DNA of 36,392 bases, from positions 1-36,392 of the forward strand of contig JADFJJ010000015.1 in assembly GCA_022566215.1 (NCBI GenBank), given 5' to 3'. A program made the translations under genes and the position numbers. This document shows positions 6,975 through 14,766 of this stretch, piece after piece; the first letter of the stretch is position 1; each line of letters starts with the position of its first letter. The notes below the pieces were generated by a model. It saw only the letters and a list, made by a program, of their open reading frames with translations, was not told the DNA's origin and did no database searches. Source of the stretch: Pseudomonadota bacterium (GTDB taxonomy: Bacteria; Pseudomonadota; Alphaproteobacteria; Sphingomonadales; SMXR01).

Positions 6975-6993
6975 AAGAATGGAATGATTTGAT

Positions 6994-7986
6994 TTGGTAG
7001 CTTTTTTTCAGCTCCTGGGTGGTCTGGTCCTGCTCGTCTATGCCGGGGATGCCTTGATCCGTGGTTCTGTTTCCATGGCGCGCCGCCTGAACGTTTCGCC
7101 CTTGATTATTGGCCTGACGATTGTCGCCTTTGGCACCTCGGTGCCGGAACTGGTGGTGGGCATTGATGCGGTCCTGACCAAAGTTCCGACGCTGGCGCTC
7201 GGGAATGTGGTTGGCTCAAATATTGCAAACATCTGGCTGGTGATTGGCCTGCCAGCGGTGATCGCCCCGATGCTGTGTCCTGCGCATCGCCTTTCGCACA
7301 ATATGATCGCCATGTTACTTGCCACGGTGGGCTTTATCGCCATGGCCTTTACCGGTGAGTTTACGGCCATCAAGGGGATGGTTTTACTGGCTGGACTTTT
7401 GATTATTTTATTTTTTCTCGCCAGAAAAGACAAAAAAAGCGCCAGCTACCAGGAAATCCTGGGGAAAATGAAAGGGGTCCCGGAAAAACCGGATTCGTTC
7501 CGGATTTCCGCCCTGATTATCTTAGGCGGCTTGGTTGGCCTTGGCATCGGCGCTCATTTTTTCGTTGCTGGTGCGGTTGATTTCGCCCGGATGATGGGCG
7601 TGACGGAAGCGGTGATCGGCCTGACCCTGGTGGCGTTTGGGACATCCATTCCAGAACTGGCGACCGCCTTGGCCGCCGCTTTGCGCCGGCATTGCGATGT
7701 CGCCATAGGTACCGTTATCGGCAGTAATATTTTCAATCTCCTTGGCATCATCGGGATTTCATCAATGTTCGGGACCATCCCCGTGCCGGCGGGTTTTTTG
7801 AACTTCGACTTGTGGGTCATGCTGTTTGCTTCACTGACATTCGTGCCAATTTGCCTTTACCGGAAGAATATCTCCCGCAACGTCGGGCTAATGTTTTGCC
7901 TGGCGTACATTACCTACATTGTGTTCCTGGCCCAAAGGGGGTCAGACAGTCAATATATGAATCCATTGGCGGGGTTGATAGGATGA
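6994..7986 (+). CDS. Calcium/sodium antiporter, CaCA family (YrbG-like)
   Basis: This 330-aa inner-membrane protein has about ten hydrophobic segments and the two inverted alpha repeats of the Ca2+/cation antiporter family. They are GTSVPELVVG...GNVVGSNIANI near residues 48-82 and GTSIPELATA...GTVIGSNIFNLLGI near 213-250. The Glu in each GTSxPEL and the Asn in each GSNI are ion ligands. It should exchange Ca2+ or another cation for Na+ or H+. The start is TTG at 6994: an in-frame TGA at 6985 blocks any extension, and the next ATG would remove the first membrane helix. Its TGA overlaps the ATG of the pterin-reductase gene (ATGA). The triple repeat lies directly upstream. Confidence 0.9.
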   Translation: MVAFFQLLGGLVLLVYAGDALIRGSVSMARRLNVSPLIIGLTIVAFGTSVPELVVGIDAVLTKVPTLALGNVVGSNIANIWLVIGLPAVIAPMLCPAHRLSHNMIAMLLATVGFIAMAFTGEFTAIKGMVLLAGLLIILFFLARKDKKSASYQEILGKMKGVPEKPDSFRISALIILGGLVGLGIGAHFFVAGAVDFARMMGVTEAVIGLTLVAFGTSIPELATALAAALRRHCDVAIGTVIGSNIFNLLGIIGISSMFGTIPVPAGFLNFDLWVMLFASLTFVPICLYRKNISRNVGLMFCLAYITYIVFLAQRGSDSQYMNPLAGLIG

Positions 7987-8711
7987 GCACGGGCGCACTT
8001 CTCATTACCGGGGCGGGGAAAAGAATCGGCAAGGAAATTGCCTTGTTGCTCGGGGCTTGCGGATACCATATCGGGGTGCATTACCATACCTCGCAAGCGG
8101 GTGCGGACCAAGTGGCGAAGGCGATCAGCAAGGGGGGCGGACATGCCGTCGCCTTAAAGGCCGATTTGAGGAACGCCGGCCAGGCCAGCGCCCTGGTCCG
8201 GAACGCCGCCGAAAAACTGGGACAGCCGGTAACGGGTCTGGTTAACAATGCCGCGGCGTTTGTGGAAGATACTCTGGAGACCTTTACCAGCGACAGTTTC
8301 GATGCCAATTTTGAGACCAATCTCAAGGCGCCAATGATGCTCTCCCGGGCCTTTGCCGCTTCCCTCCCCAAGGGCCAGGAGGGGTCGATAGTCAATATCA
8401 TCGACCAGCGGGTTCTGACCAGAAGCAAGGGGTTTCTGACCTACACCATCAGCAAGCACGCCCTGTTCGCCCTGACCCGGATTCTGGCGGCCGAATTGGC
8501 GCCGGCTATTCGCGTCAACGGCATCGGCCCGGGGCCAACCCTGCCCAACCCCTACCAAAGCAAGGAGGATTTTGAAAAGGAAGTCCAGGGCCTGCCCCTG
8601 AAGCGCGGCCCGGCCCCGCGCGAGATTGCCGCCCTGGTAAAATTCCTGCTTGAAACCCCGGCCATGACCGGACAAATGATTGCCCTTGACGGTGGCCAGC
8701 ACCTTGGCTAG
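7983..8711 (+). CDS. SDR-family pteridine reductase, FolM/PTR1-like
   Basis: The 242-aa short-chain dehydrogenase/reductase has the cofactor motif TGAGKRIG (residues 9-16; the TGxxxRIG form with Arg indicates NADPH use), NNAAAF near 88 and YTISK (Tyr154, Lys158). Where most SDRs have a catalytic Ser, it has Asp141, exactly 13 residues before the Tyr. This is the Asp-Tyr-Lys arrangement known from PTR1. The following RVNGIGPGPTL also matches the pteridine reductase/FolM group. It probably reduces dihydromonapterin or dihydrobiopterin-type pterins. The neighbour folB supports this. The start at 7983 overlaps the antiporter stop (ATGA); an upstream frame extension lies inside that gene. Confidence 0.82.
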   Translation: MSTGALLITGAGKRIGKEIALLLGACGYHIGVHYHTSQAGADQVAKAISKGGGHAVALKADLRNAGQASALVRNAAEKLGQPVTGLVNNAAAFVEDTLETFTSDSFDANFETNLKAPMMLSRAFAASLPKGQEGSIVNIIDQRVLTRSKGFLTYTISKHALFALTRILAAELAPAIRVNGIGPGPTLPNPYQSKEDFEKEVQGLPLKRGPAPREIAALVKFLLETPAMTGQMIALDGGQHLG

Positions 8712-8720
8712 GGAACCTTT

Positions 8721-9149
8721 ATGAAAAGCAAAAAAGCGATACCGGCCAATAATCTCCATCCCCTGAAAATTGCCGATGTAGAGCGCGGCATCCGTCACGT
8801 CTTTATCCGTGATTATGTGACCGGAGCCTTGATCGGCGCCTATGATCATGAAACCGGGCGAAGCCAGAAAATCCGTATTAACGTAGATATGTCGGTTAAT
8901 GAAGCCGGCGGCGGCCATGGCGACCGGCTGGAAAATGTCGTTTGTTATGACCAGGTCATCCGGGGAATCGAAACCATCCTGGGAGCCGGACACATCAACC
9001 TGGTGGAAACCCTGGCGGAAAGAATAGCCGATCTGGTCCTGCAAGACCGCCGGATTACCGCTATTCGGGTTCGGGTCGAGAAACTGGGTGCGGTCAGCGG
9101 CGCGGCCAGCGTCGGGGTGGAAATTGAACGCAAATCGGGGGCGATTTAA
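8721..9149 (+). CDS. folB: Dihydroneopterin aldolase (FolB)
   Basis: The 142-aa protein matches FolB. It has IRDYVTGALIGAYDHETGRSQ followed by the strand IRINVDMSV, then VCYDQVIRGIETIL, INLVETLAERIADLVL and VRVEKLGAV with the Lys expected in the active site. The enzyme cleaves 7,8-dihydroneopterin to 6-hydroxymethyl-dihydropterin and glycolaldehyde in folate synthesis, in the cytoplasm as an octamer. The N terminus is some 15-20 residues longer than in typical FolB. It starts 9 bp after the pterin reductase stop, so the two are very likely co-transcribed. Confidence 0.9.
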   Translation: MKSKKAIPANNLHPLKIADVERGIRHVFIRDYVTGALIGAYDHETGRSQKIRINVDMSVNEAGGGHGDRLENVVCYDQVIRGIETILGAGHINLVETLAERIADLVLQDRRITAIRVRVEKLGAVSGAASVGVEIERKSGAI

Positions 9150-9319
9150 CCCCTTAAGCCGTTCAAATTTTTAGCTAATTCTGATTCTCACCAAAATTAA
9201 TTGTACACATTCACAATTTTTGCAATTTCTGCTCTTTGGGCTTTAAAATTTGTTGCAAAAAAACCCCACTTGTTTCACATTGACAAACAGAAAAACCAAT
9301 AAAAACAATAAGTTAATAG

Positions 9320-9342
9320 TTTTGCCTATTTTTTAGGCAAAA
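9320..9342. terminator. Possible bidirectional hairpin (TTTTGCCTA/TAGGCAAAA)
   Basis: A 9-bp perfect stem around TTTTT lies 170 bp past folB. The A/T flanks of the stem give T-rich ends on either strand, so it could act as a weak terminator or as a protein-binding palindrome. It is not GC-rich, so confidence is low. Confidence 0.35.
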
Positions 9343-9401
9343 TGAAAATAAGCCTTGAATTGCGCGGGTTTGGGGGCTTTGAAGTGAAAATACACACAAA
9401 G

Positions 9402-9410
9402 TTATCCACA
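9402..9410 (+). promoter_or_regulatory. DnaA box TTATCCACA
   Basis: This is an exact match to the 9-mer high-affinity DnaA site, just before uvrC and next to an AT-rich tract. Such a site may regulate uvrC or titrate DnaA. The match itself is certain and its use is not known. Confidence 0.45.
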
Positions 9411-9427
9411 GGTTTGGTGGATAGTTT

Positions 9428-11449
9428 ATGAGCGAAACGTGGCCCGGAAAAGTGAACTTGGAACGGCATCTAGCGCAACCCCTTAAAAGTCTTGAAGAAA
9501 TCGTCCCGGGCGCACCGGAAAATCCCTTAAAGTACGCTGGCGCTTTCCGCCCCGGTGATTTATGTTTCGATCTTATGAGCGGGAAAAAAAATATCACCCC
9601 CAACCTCGATTTGGGCCTGAGGGTCATCCAAAAGCAGTTGAAAACACTGACCGGACAACCTGGAGTTTACCGCATGGCCGATTCCGGGGGGAATATTCTG
9701 TACGTCGGCAAGGCCAAGAACCTGAAAAAAAGGGTGGTCAGCTATACCCGCCTCAAGATGCTCTCCAACCGGCTGAAAAAAATGGTCTCCCTGACCGCCT
9801 CGATGGAAATTATCACCACCCATACCGAGGCCGAAGCGCTGCTGCTGGAAGCCAACCTGATCAAAAAGCTGAAACCCCACTACAATATCCTGCTCAGAGA
9901 CGACAAATCGTTCCCGTATATTCTTCTACGGACCGATCACCCGTGGGCGCAGATCACCAAACACCGCGGCGCCCAGAAAAAGGACGGAGAATATTTTGGC
10001 CCCTTCGCCGCAGCTTCGGCGGTCAACAAAACCCTCAACACCCTGCAAAAAATTTTCCTGTTGCGCTCGTGTTCCGATTCGGTTTTCAGCGCCCGCACCC
10101 GGCCCTGCCTTTTGTACCAGATCAAACGCTGCTCGGCCCCGTGCGTTGATAAAATTACGCCCGCTGATTATGCCCGGCTGGTGAATGACGCGCGGATTTT
10201 CCTCAAGGGTAAAAAAACCGGCATCCAAAAGCGCCTGGCCGGGGAAATGAAAACCGCCAGCGATGCCAGGGAATATGAAAAAGCGGCGAGGTTCCGCGAC
10301 CGGCTGCAAGCCCTGACCCGCATCCAGGCCCATCAGCTGATCCACGCCAAAGGGCTGGGCGATGCTGATATTATCGCCATCGCCAGTATCGCCGGGGTGA
10401 CCGCTGTCCAAGTGTTTTTCTTCCGCGCCGGGCAAAACTGGGGCAATCGCTCCTACTTTCCCCGCCACGCCAGGGAGGAGCCGGAAGGAGCTGTGCTGGG
10501 GGCGTTTATCAGTCAGTTTTATGCCAACAAACCGATCCCGAAGCTGATTCTAGTCAACACCGTTCCGGAAAGCCGCATGGTCATGGAGCAGGCCTTCAGT
10601 GAAAAATCCGGCCGCCGGGTGACCATTTCCAAACCCCAGCGGGGACGGCGCAAAAACCTGGTGCTGGAAGCCGGGCTTAACGCCCTCGGGGCCTTGAAGC
10701 GGCGGCTGGCGGAAAATACCGCCGAGAAGAAAATCCTCGAAAAACTGGTCAGGATTTTTTCCATTGAGGGCGATCTGGAACGCATCGAGGTTTACGACAA
10801 CAGTCATATTTCAGGAAAATACGCGGTCGGCGCGATGATCGTGGCGGGGCCCGGGGGGTTTACCAAAAACGCTTACAGAAAATTTAACATTCGCTCTGGG
10901 GAATTAAGCCCGGGGGATGACTACGGCATGATGCGCGAGGTGTTTACCCGCCGTTTTTCACGCCTGGTCAAGGAAGACCCGGACCGCGCGGCGGGCCACT
11001 GGCCCGATCTGGTCCTGATTGACGGCGGCAAAGGCCAGTTAAGCGCCGCCCATGACGTCCTGACCGAAATGGGGATCGAGGATTTGTGTCTGGTGGCCAT
11101 CTCCAAAGGCCCCGACCGCCATGCCGGGCGGGAACAGTTTCATATCAGGGGCCAGGCATCGTTCACCCTGCCAACCGCCTCGGCGGAGCTTTACTATCTG
11201 CAGCGTCTTCGTGATGAAGCCCATCGGTTCGCGATTTCCGCTCACCGGGCCCGGCGGAAGAAAAATATCTACGCCTCCCCGCTTGATAACATCTCCGGCG
11301 TGGGGCCCGGGCGAAAACGGGCGCTGCTTAATCATTTCGGTTCGGCCGCCGCCGTCAAGGAAGCGGGGAGGAAAGACCTGGAGGCGGTCAAGGGCATCAG
11401 CAAATCTACCGCTCAGGCCATTTATGACTTTTTTCATGAGCAAGGTTGA
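9428..11449 (+). CDS. uvrC: Excinuclease ABC subunit C (UvrC)
   Basis: The 673-aa protein has the UvrC domains in order. The GIY-YIG nuclease has GVY at 79-81 and YVG at 92-94. The UVR helical pair reads SDAREYEKAARFRDRLQAL. The RNase H-like nuclease shows YDNSH and VLIDGGKGQL acidic residues and DEAHRFA. A C-terminal helix-hairpin-helix pair carries ISGVGPGRKRALL and VKGISKSTAQAI. It makes both incisions in nucleotide excision repair with UvrA/UvrB. The GIY-YIG domain starts about 50 residues later than in E. coli. An internal ATG at 9575 would remove most of this extension, but neither start has a strong ribosome site (GGTGGA precedes 9428). The gene leads the uvrC-pgsA-moaD-moaE set. Confidence 0.95.
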   Translation: MSETWPGKVNLERHLAQPLKSLEEIVPGAPENPLKYAGAFRPGDLCFDLMSGKKNITPNLDLGLRVIQKQLKTLTGQPGVYRMADSGGNILYVGKAKNLKKRVVSYTRLKMLSNRLKKMVSLTASMEIITTHTEAEALLLEANLIKKLKPHYNILLRDDKSFPYILLRTDHPWAQITKHRGAQKKDGEYFGPFAAASAVNKTLNTLQKIFLLRSCSDSVFSARTRPCLLYQIKRCSAPCVDKITPADYARLVNDARIFLKGKKTGIQKRLAGEMKTASDAREYEKAARFRDRLQALTRIQAHQLIHAKGLGDADIIAIASIAGVTAVQVFFFRAGQNWGNRSYFPRHAREEPEGAVLGAFISQFYANKPIPKLILVNTVPESRMVMEQAFSEKSGRRVTISKPQRGRRKNLVLEAGLNALGALKRRLAENTAEKKILEKLVRIFSIEGDLERIEVYDNSHISGKYAVGAMIVAGPGGFTKNAYRKFNIRSGELSPGDDYGMMREVFTRRFSRLVKEDPDRAAGHWPDLVLIDGGKGQLSAAHDVLTEMGIEDLCLVAISKGPDRHAGREQFHIRGQASFTLPTASAELYYLQRLRDEAHRFAISAHRARRKKNIYASPLDNISGVGPGRKRALLNHFGSAAAVKEAGRKDLEAVKGISKSTAQAIYDFFHEQG

Positions 11450-11490
11450 CGAAATCCGCAGATGGCATATCTTGGCCCGAGGGGTAAACC

Positions 11491-12036
11491 ATGAAACACC
11501 TTCCGAACATCCTGACGCTGTCGAGAATTTTTGTCATTCCGGTGCTGATCGCATCGTTCTACCTGCCGGCTCCGTGGGGTAACTGGGTGGCGTTCGTGGT
11601 CTTCACCCTGGCCGGGATAACCGATTATTTCGATGGGCTTATCGCCCGAACCTTTGAGGTTACCTCAAAGCTGGGCCAGTTTCTCGATCCGGTCGCCGAC
11701 AAGCTGATGGTCGCCGCCACCCTTTTGATGCTGACCGCGTTCGGCACCATTTCCGGCATCCATATCCTGGCCGCGATGGTGATCCTGCTGCGGGAAATTC
11801 TAGTCTCGGGCTTGCGCGAATTCTTATCCGGCATGGAGGTTTCGGTGCCGGTCACCAAAATTGCCAAATGGAAAACCGCATTCCAGATGATTGCCCTTGG
11901 TGCGCTTCTGATCGGCAATGCCGCACCGCCATGGCTGCCGGCGATGGAAATTGGTCTGACGCTTTTGTGGCTGTCGGCCATCTTCACCCTTTATACCGGC
12001 TATGATTATCTCAAGGCCGGTCTCAGGCATTTTTAG
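11491..12036 (+). CDS. pgsA: CDP-diacylglycerol--glycerol-3-phosphate 3-phosphatidyltransferase (PgsA)
   Basis: This 181-aa inner-membrane enzyme carries the CDP-alcohol phosphatidyltransferase signature D-G-x2-A-R-x8-G-x3-D-x3-D, seen as DYFDGLIARTF...GQFLDPVADK near residues 45-72, with several hydrophobic helices. The N-terminal LPNILTLSRIF is typical of PgsA. It makes phosphatidylglycerophosphate, the committed step to phosphatidylglycerol and cardiolipin. It lies 41 bp after uvrC and 13 bp before moaD, an order common in alphaproteobacteria. Confidence 0.95.
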   Translation: MKHLPNILTLSRIFVIPVLIASFYLPAPWGNWVAFVVFTLAGITDYFDGLIARTFEVTSKLGQFLDPVADKLMVAATLLMLTAFGTISGIHILAAMVILLREILVSGLREFLSGMEVSVPVTKIAKWKTAFQMIALGALLIGNAAPPWLPAMEIGLTLLWLSAIFTLYTGYDYLKAGLRHF

Positions 12037-12049
12037 CGAGGAACCCCCG

Positions 12050-12301
12050 ATGAAACTGGTTTATTTCGCCTGGGTCAGGGAGCGCATCGGCCTCGACTTT
12101 GAGGCCGTCACCCCGCCGCAGGAGGTTAAAACAATTTCCGCGCTGGCCGATTGGCTGTGCGCCAGGGGAGACAATTACAGATACGCCCTGGCGGACCGGT
12201 CCGCCATCAGGGTCGCCCGCAACCAGACCTTTGTCGGCTGGGACGAAGCCATCAGTGAGGGCGATGAGGTGGCCTTTTTCCCGCCGGTGACGGGGGGCTG
12301 A
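12050..12301 (+). CDS. moaD: Molybdopterin synthase small (sulfur carrier) subunit MoaD
   Basis: The 83-aa ubiquitin-like protein ends in the required Gly-Gly (FFPPVTGG), which is thiocarboxylated and donates sulfur to precursor Z in molybdenum cofactor synthesis. VYFAWVRERIG at the start and EGDEVAFFPPVTGG at the end are typical of MoaD. The start at 12050 follows GCGAGGAA; a longer frame runs back into pgsA. moaE begins 10 bp downstream. Confidence 0.93.
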   Translation: MKLVYFAWVRERIGLDFEAVTPPQEVKTISALADWLCARGDNYRYALADRSAIRVARNQTFVGWDEAISEGDEVAFFPPVTGG

Positions 12302-12311
12302 GGCCCTAGGT

Positions 12312-12752
12312 ATGACAGTCAAAATCCAGAAAGAAGACTTCGATGCCCCTCTGGAAGTTGGGGCGATGTATGACAATTGCGCCAATCCCGGCGCGGTTGT
12401 CACTTTTACCGGCCTGGTGCGCAGCCGCGATAATGATAAGGAACTGATCGCGCTGGAACTGGAACACTATCCGGGCATGGGGGAGAAGCAGCTGGAAAAA
12501 ATCGTCGCCGAAGCCCGGAAGCGCTGGGATCTTCAGGATTGCCTGGTGATCCACCGGTTCGGGCGCTTGAAACCGAAAGAGCAGATCGTTTTGGTGGCCT
12601 GTATTTCAGCGCACCGGGGGGATGCCTTTGCGGCTGCGTCTTTTTTGGTGGACTGGCTGAAAACCAAAGCTCCGTTCTGGAAAAAGGAAATTTATGCGGA
12701 CGGATCAACCTGGGTTCAAGAACGCCGGGAAGACATTGAACGGGCCGGATAA
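12312..12752 (+). CDS. moaE: Molybdopterin synthase catalytic subunit MoaE
   Basis: The 146-aa protein has the MoaE landmarks: GAVVTFTGLVRSRD near residue 27, LELEHYPGM, the HRFGRL segment and ISAHRGDAFAAASFLVDWLKTKAPFWKKE near the C terminus, with the Lys residues of the active site. With MoaD it converts cyclic pyranopterin monophosphate to molybdopterin. It closes the uvrC-pgsA-moaD-moaE unit and faces proC, with 15 bp between the two stops. Confidence 0.95.
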   Translation: MTVKIQKEDFDAPLEVGAMYDNCANPGAVVTFTGLVRSRDNDKELIALELEHYPGMGEKQLEKIVAEARKRWDLQDCLVIHRFGRLKPKEQIVLVACISAHRGDAFAAASFLVDWLKTKAPFWKKEIYADGSTWVQERREDIERAG

Positions 12753-12767
12753 CAGAAAACCAGGCGT

Positions 12768-13610
12768 TCAGGATGACAATTCCTTGCTGCGCGCCGCGGC
12801 TTTTAAAATCGCCTTTTCCATCAACGCCTTGAGACCGCCATCCGCCATCAGGATGCTCAGCGCCGCCTCGGTGGTGCCCCCCGGGCTGGTAACTTTCTGG
12901 CGCAGCGCCGCCGCCTCTTCACCGGACGCTTCCAGCAGGGCCGCGGACCCTGTAAAAGTCTCCCGCGCAAGTTTCATCGCGGCCTCTGGTTCCAGCCCGG
13001 CCTTGAGGCCGGCCCCGGCGAGCGCTTCCACCATATAAAAAAAGTACGCCGGGCCGGAACCGGAAAGCGCGGTGACGGCATCCAGCGCATCCTCGGATGT
13101 CACCCGGACCACCTCGCCGACGCAGGAAAACAACCCTTCGGCCAGGCCGATATCCTGATCGCTTGCGGCCTTGTTTCCAATCACCGCGCTGATCCCCTTG
13201 CCGACCGCTGCCGGGGTATTGGGCATGGCGCGGATGATCGCGGTATCCTTGCCGAACTGTTTTTCAAACACCCGAATCCTGGTTCCGGCGGCGATCGAGA
13301 GCAGCAGGGTTTCCTGCAAGGGAATATGGCCGGCCAGATCAAAAACATCGGCCATGAATTGCGGCTTGACGGCAAAGACAACGATCCGGGGCGGGTTGAT
13401 CGCGCCCATCGCGGCAAGACTTTCAAACACCCGCAGCTGGTCCACGCCCAGGCTGTTCCGGATTTCTTCCCGCCCTCTGGGATCAACGACAATCACCGCC
13501 TCCGCCGACAGGCCGGCCCTGAGCCAGCCCTTCAGAAGGGCTCCGCCCATCTGGCCCGCGCCGATCAGAAGCAAAGGCTTGCTGCGCGTTATTTCAGAAA
13601 AAAACGCCAT
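12768..13610 (-). CDS. proC: Pyrroline-5-carboxylate reductase
   Basis: The 280-aa enzyme has the N-terminal NAD(P) loop LLIGAGQMGGALL, VVFAVKPQ, IIRAMPNTPAAVGKG, the signature ALSGSGPAYFFYMVEAL and the C-terminal VTSPGGTTEAAL. It reduces pyrroline-5-carboxylate to proline, the last step of proline synthesis, and forms oligomers through the C-terminal domain. ATG at 13610 is preferred over the TTG codon immediately before it. It lies 37 bp after the YbjN-family gene and is probably co-transcribed with it. Confidence 0.95.
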   Translation of the reverse strand: MAFFSEITRSKPLLLIGAGQMGGALLKGWLRAGLSAEAVIVVDPRGREEIRNSLGVDQLRVFESLAAMGAINPPRIVVFAVKPQFMADVFDLAGHIPLQETLLLSIAAGTRIRVFEKQFGKDTAIIRAMPNTPAAVGKGISAVIGNKAASDQDIGLAEGLFSCVGEVVRVTSEDALDAVTALSGSGPAYFFYMVEALAGAGLKAGLEPEAAMKLARETFTGSAALLEASGEEAAALRQKVTSPGGTTEAALSILMADGGLKALMEKAILKAAARSKELSS

Positions 13611-13647
13611 CAAGAATGTGTAACTGAAATTAAACGAAAGCTAAAGG

Positions 13648-14157
13648 TTAAGCTTCACCAACGGTGTTAAGCATGGCTGCATCCAGCGCCTCGGCCGGGC
13701 TTTTATCGTTCCAGGCGACAAACTGGAACACCGGGTAAAAGCGTTCGCACTCGGTCAGCGCGATCTCCATCAGCATACTGGAATTTGATGAGCTGATGCC
13801 GTTCACCCCCTCTTCCGCCAGCGAGGCATGCCGGAACATGATGACGTTGTCTTCGTCCCAGATCTCAAAATGGCCCAGCCACAGACGCTCGTTCAGGATG
13901 GAGAGGGTTTCATAAACCTGCTGTTTGCGGTCTTCCGGGACGGTCAGGTCCAGGATGCAGGCAAGTTGCAGAATCTGGCCTTCCTCCTGCCAGTAAAAGC
14001 GGAGAAAATATTCGCACCACTTGCCCTTGACCGTGGCGGAAATTTCTTCGTCGGACATGCGCTCATAGGGCCAGCCGTTGACCCCCAGCACGTGTTCGAT
14101 ATTCTCCAATGGGTTAACCAATGCGGGATCGGCATCGTCAGAAAATAGAGTGGCCAT
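13648..14157 (-). CDS. YbjN domain-containing protein
   Basis: The 169-aa cytoplasmic protein matches the YbjN family (secretion-chaperone-like alpha/beta fold) common in alphaproteobacteria next to proC. Recognisable parts are NPLENIEHVLGVNGWPYER, YFLRFYWQEEGQILQLACILDL and LNERLWLGHFEIWDEDNVIMFRH. No catalytic residues are evident, and its role, perhaps stress-related regulation or chaperoning, is not established. The start at 14157 follows GGGAG ten bases upstream; the extension to 14178 passes through that site. Confidence 0.85.
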   Translation of the reverse strand: MATLFSDDADPALVNPLENIEHVLGVNGWPYERMSDEEISATVKGKWCEYFLRFYWQEEGQILQLACILDLTVPEDRKQQVYETLSILNERLWLGHFEIWDEDNVIMFRHASLAEEGVNGISSSNSSMLMEIALTECERFYPVFQFVAWNDKSPAEALDAAMLNTVGEA

Positions 14158-14332
14158 CGTTTCAAGCTCCCTAAACAATGCGGCTTGCCGGGTTATATCC
14201 CGTTTCTCCCCTCCCAGCCCGGCACCATAAAAAACACAATATGTGGTTAAAATGAGCCGGCAGCCACTAGATATAGCCTGCCACTGCTTTAACAGAAGAG
14301 CAAGAGGGAAAAGTTAATTTATGCGATTTTTT
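14158..14332. promoter_or_regulatory. Leader/promoter region of the ybjN-proC unit
   Basis: This is a 175-bp gap between two leftward genes. It presumably holds the end of the ubiK transcript and a promoter for ybjN-proC. A T-rich run near 14325-14342 follows ubiK on the opposite strand. I see no convincing hairpin terminator or consensus promoter. Confidence 0.25.
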
Positions 14333-14602
14333 TTATTTTTTAGCTTTTGCGGGTGATTTTGGTGATGATTTTTCAAGCTTGCCCAGGCGCTTTTTCAGGT
14401 CCTGGTTCTCCGCTTTCATCTTCAACAGCATTTCTTTCAGAACCTCAAACTCATCACGCGGGACCAGGTCAAACTCTGACGCCAGGCGCTCGATCCGGGC
14501 CCGCACCATCGCATCGCATTCCTTCCTGACGCTATCAAGGGTGGCCACCAGGCCGTTGGCCAGTTTGGAAAGGTCGTCGAGGATCGGATTATCGGTCTGC
14601 AT
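14333..14602 (-). CDS. ubiK: Ubiquinone biosynthesis accessory factor UbiK (BMFP family)
   Basis: This small 89-aa helical protein begins MQTDNPILDDLSKLANG and continues as an amphipathic helix, then a coiled coil (FEVLKEMLLKMKAENQDLKKRLGKLE) and a Lys/Ala/Ser-rich tail. This is the YqiC/BMFP layout, in which the protein trimerises and assists the Ubi complex in ubiquinone synthesis. The start at 14602 fits the family; a longer frame to 14662 would add an atypical N terminus. It is divergent from lgt, a common alphaproteobacterial arrangement. Confidence 0.88.
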   Translation of the reverse strand: MQTDNPILDDLSKLANGLVATLDSVRKECDAMVRARIERLASEFDLVPRDEFEVLKEMLLKMKAENQDLKKRLGKLEKSSPKSPAKAKK

Positions 14603-14700
14603 TTTTTCTATCCCGGGATCGTTTGCCACGTTGGTTAAGGGGACTTTACCCTCAAGCCTCAAGGGTTGTCAAAATAACAAATTGTTTACACCCCTTTTTC

Positions 14701-14728
14701 TTGACAAGTGACCCCAAGCGGCCATGAT
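14701..14728 (+). promoter_or_regulatory. Putative sigma-70 promoter for lgt
   Basis: A perfect -35 TTGACA (14701-14706) and a -10-like CATGAT (14723-14728, 4 of 6 matches) are spaced 16 bp apart, 38 bp before the chosen lgt start. It is in the right place to drive lgt-midA-pgeF. The assignment is by eye only. Confidence 0.4.
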
Positions 14729-14766
14729 TGCACCCGGGCGCCCGTGACAAATAAAAAGGAATGACC

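Larger units (their letters stand above)
9150..9427. other. AT-rich intergenic region with hairpin and DnaA box
   Basis: This 278-bp stretch has no gene and is markedly more AT-rich than its surroundings, especially 9160-9350. It contains a perfect inverted repeat, TTTTGCCTA (9320-9328) and TAGGCAAAA (9334-9342), around a five-T loop. A consensus DnaA box TTATCCACA sits at 9402-9410, 18 bases before the uvrC start. A near match, TTGTACACA, lies close to 9200. It must include the end of the folB transcript and the uvrC promoter. One perfect box is too little to call an origin. Confidence 0.5.

Noticed and set aside
8154-9044. 296-codon minus-strand frame opposite the pterin reductase and folB
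   Set aside because: It is a shadow of two well-supported genes; no domain is recognisable and it spans their junction.
9150-9427. Chromosomal origin of replication
   Set aside because: Only one exact DnaA box and no origin-linked genes (dnaA, hemE, parAB, gidAB) are in the window; kept only as a low-interest observation.
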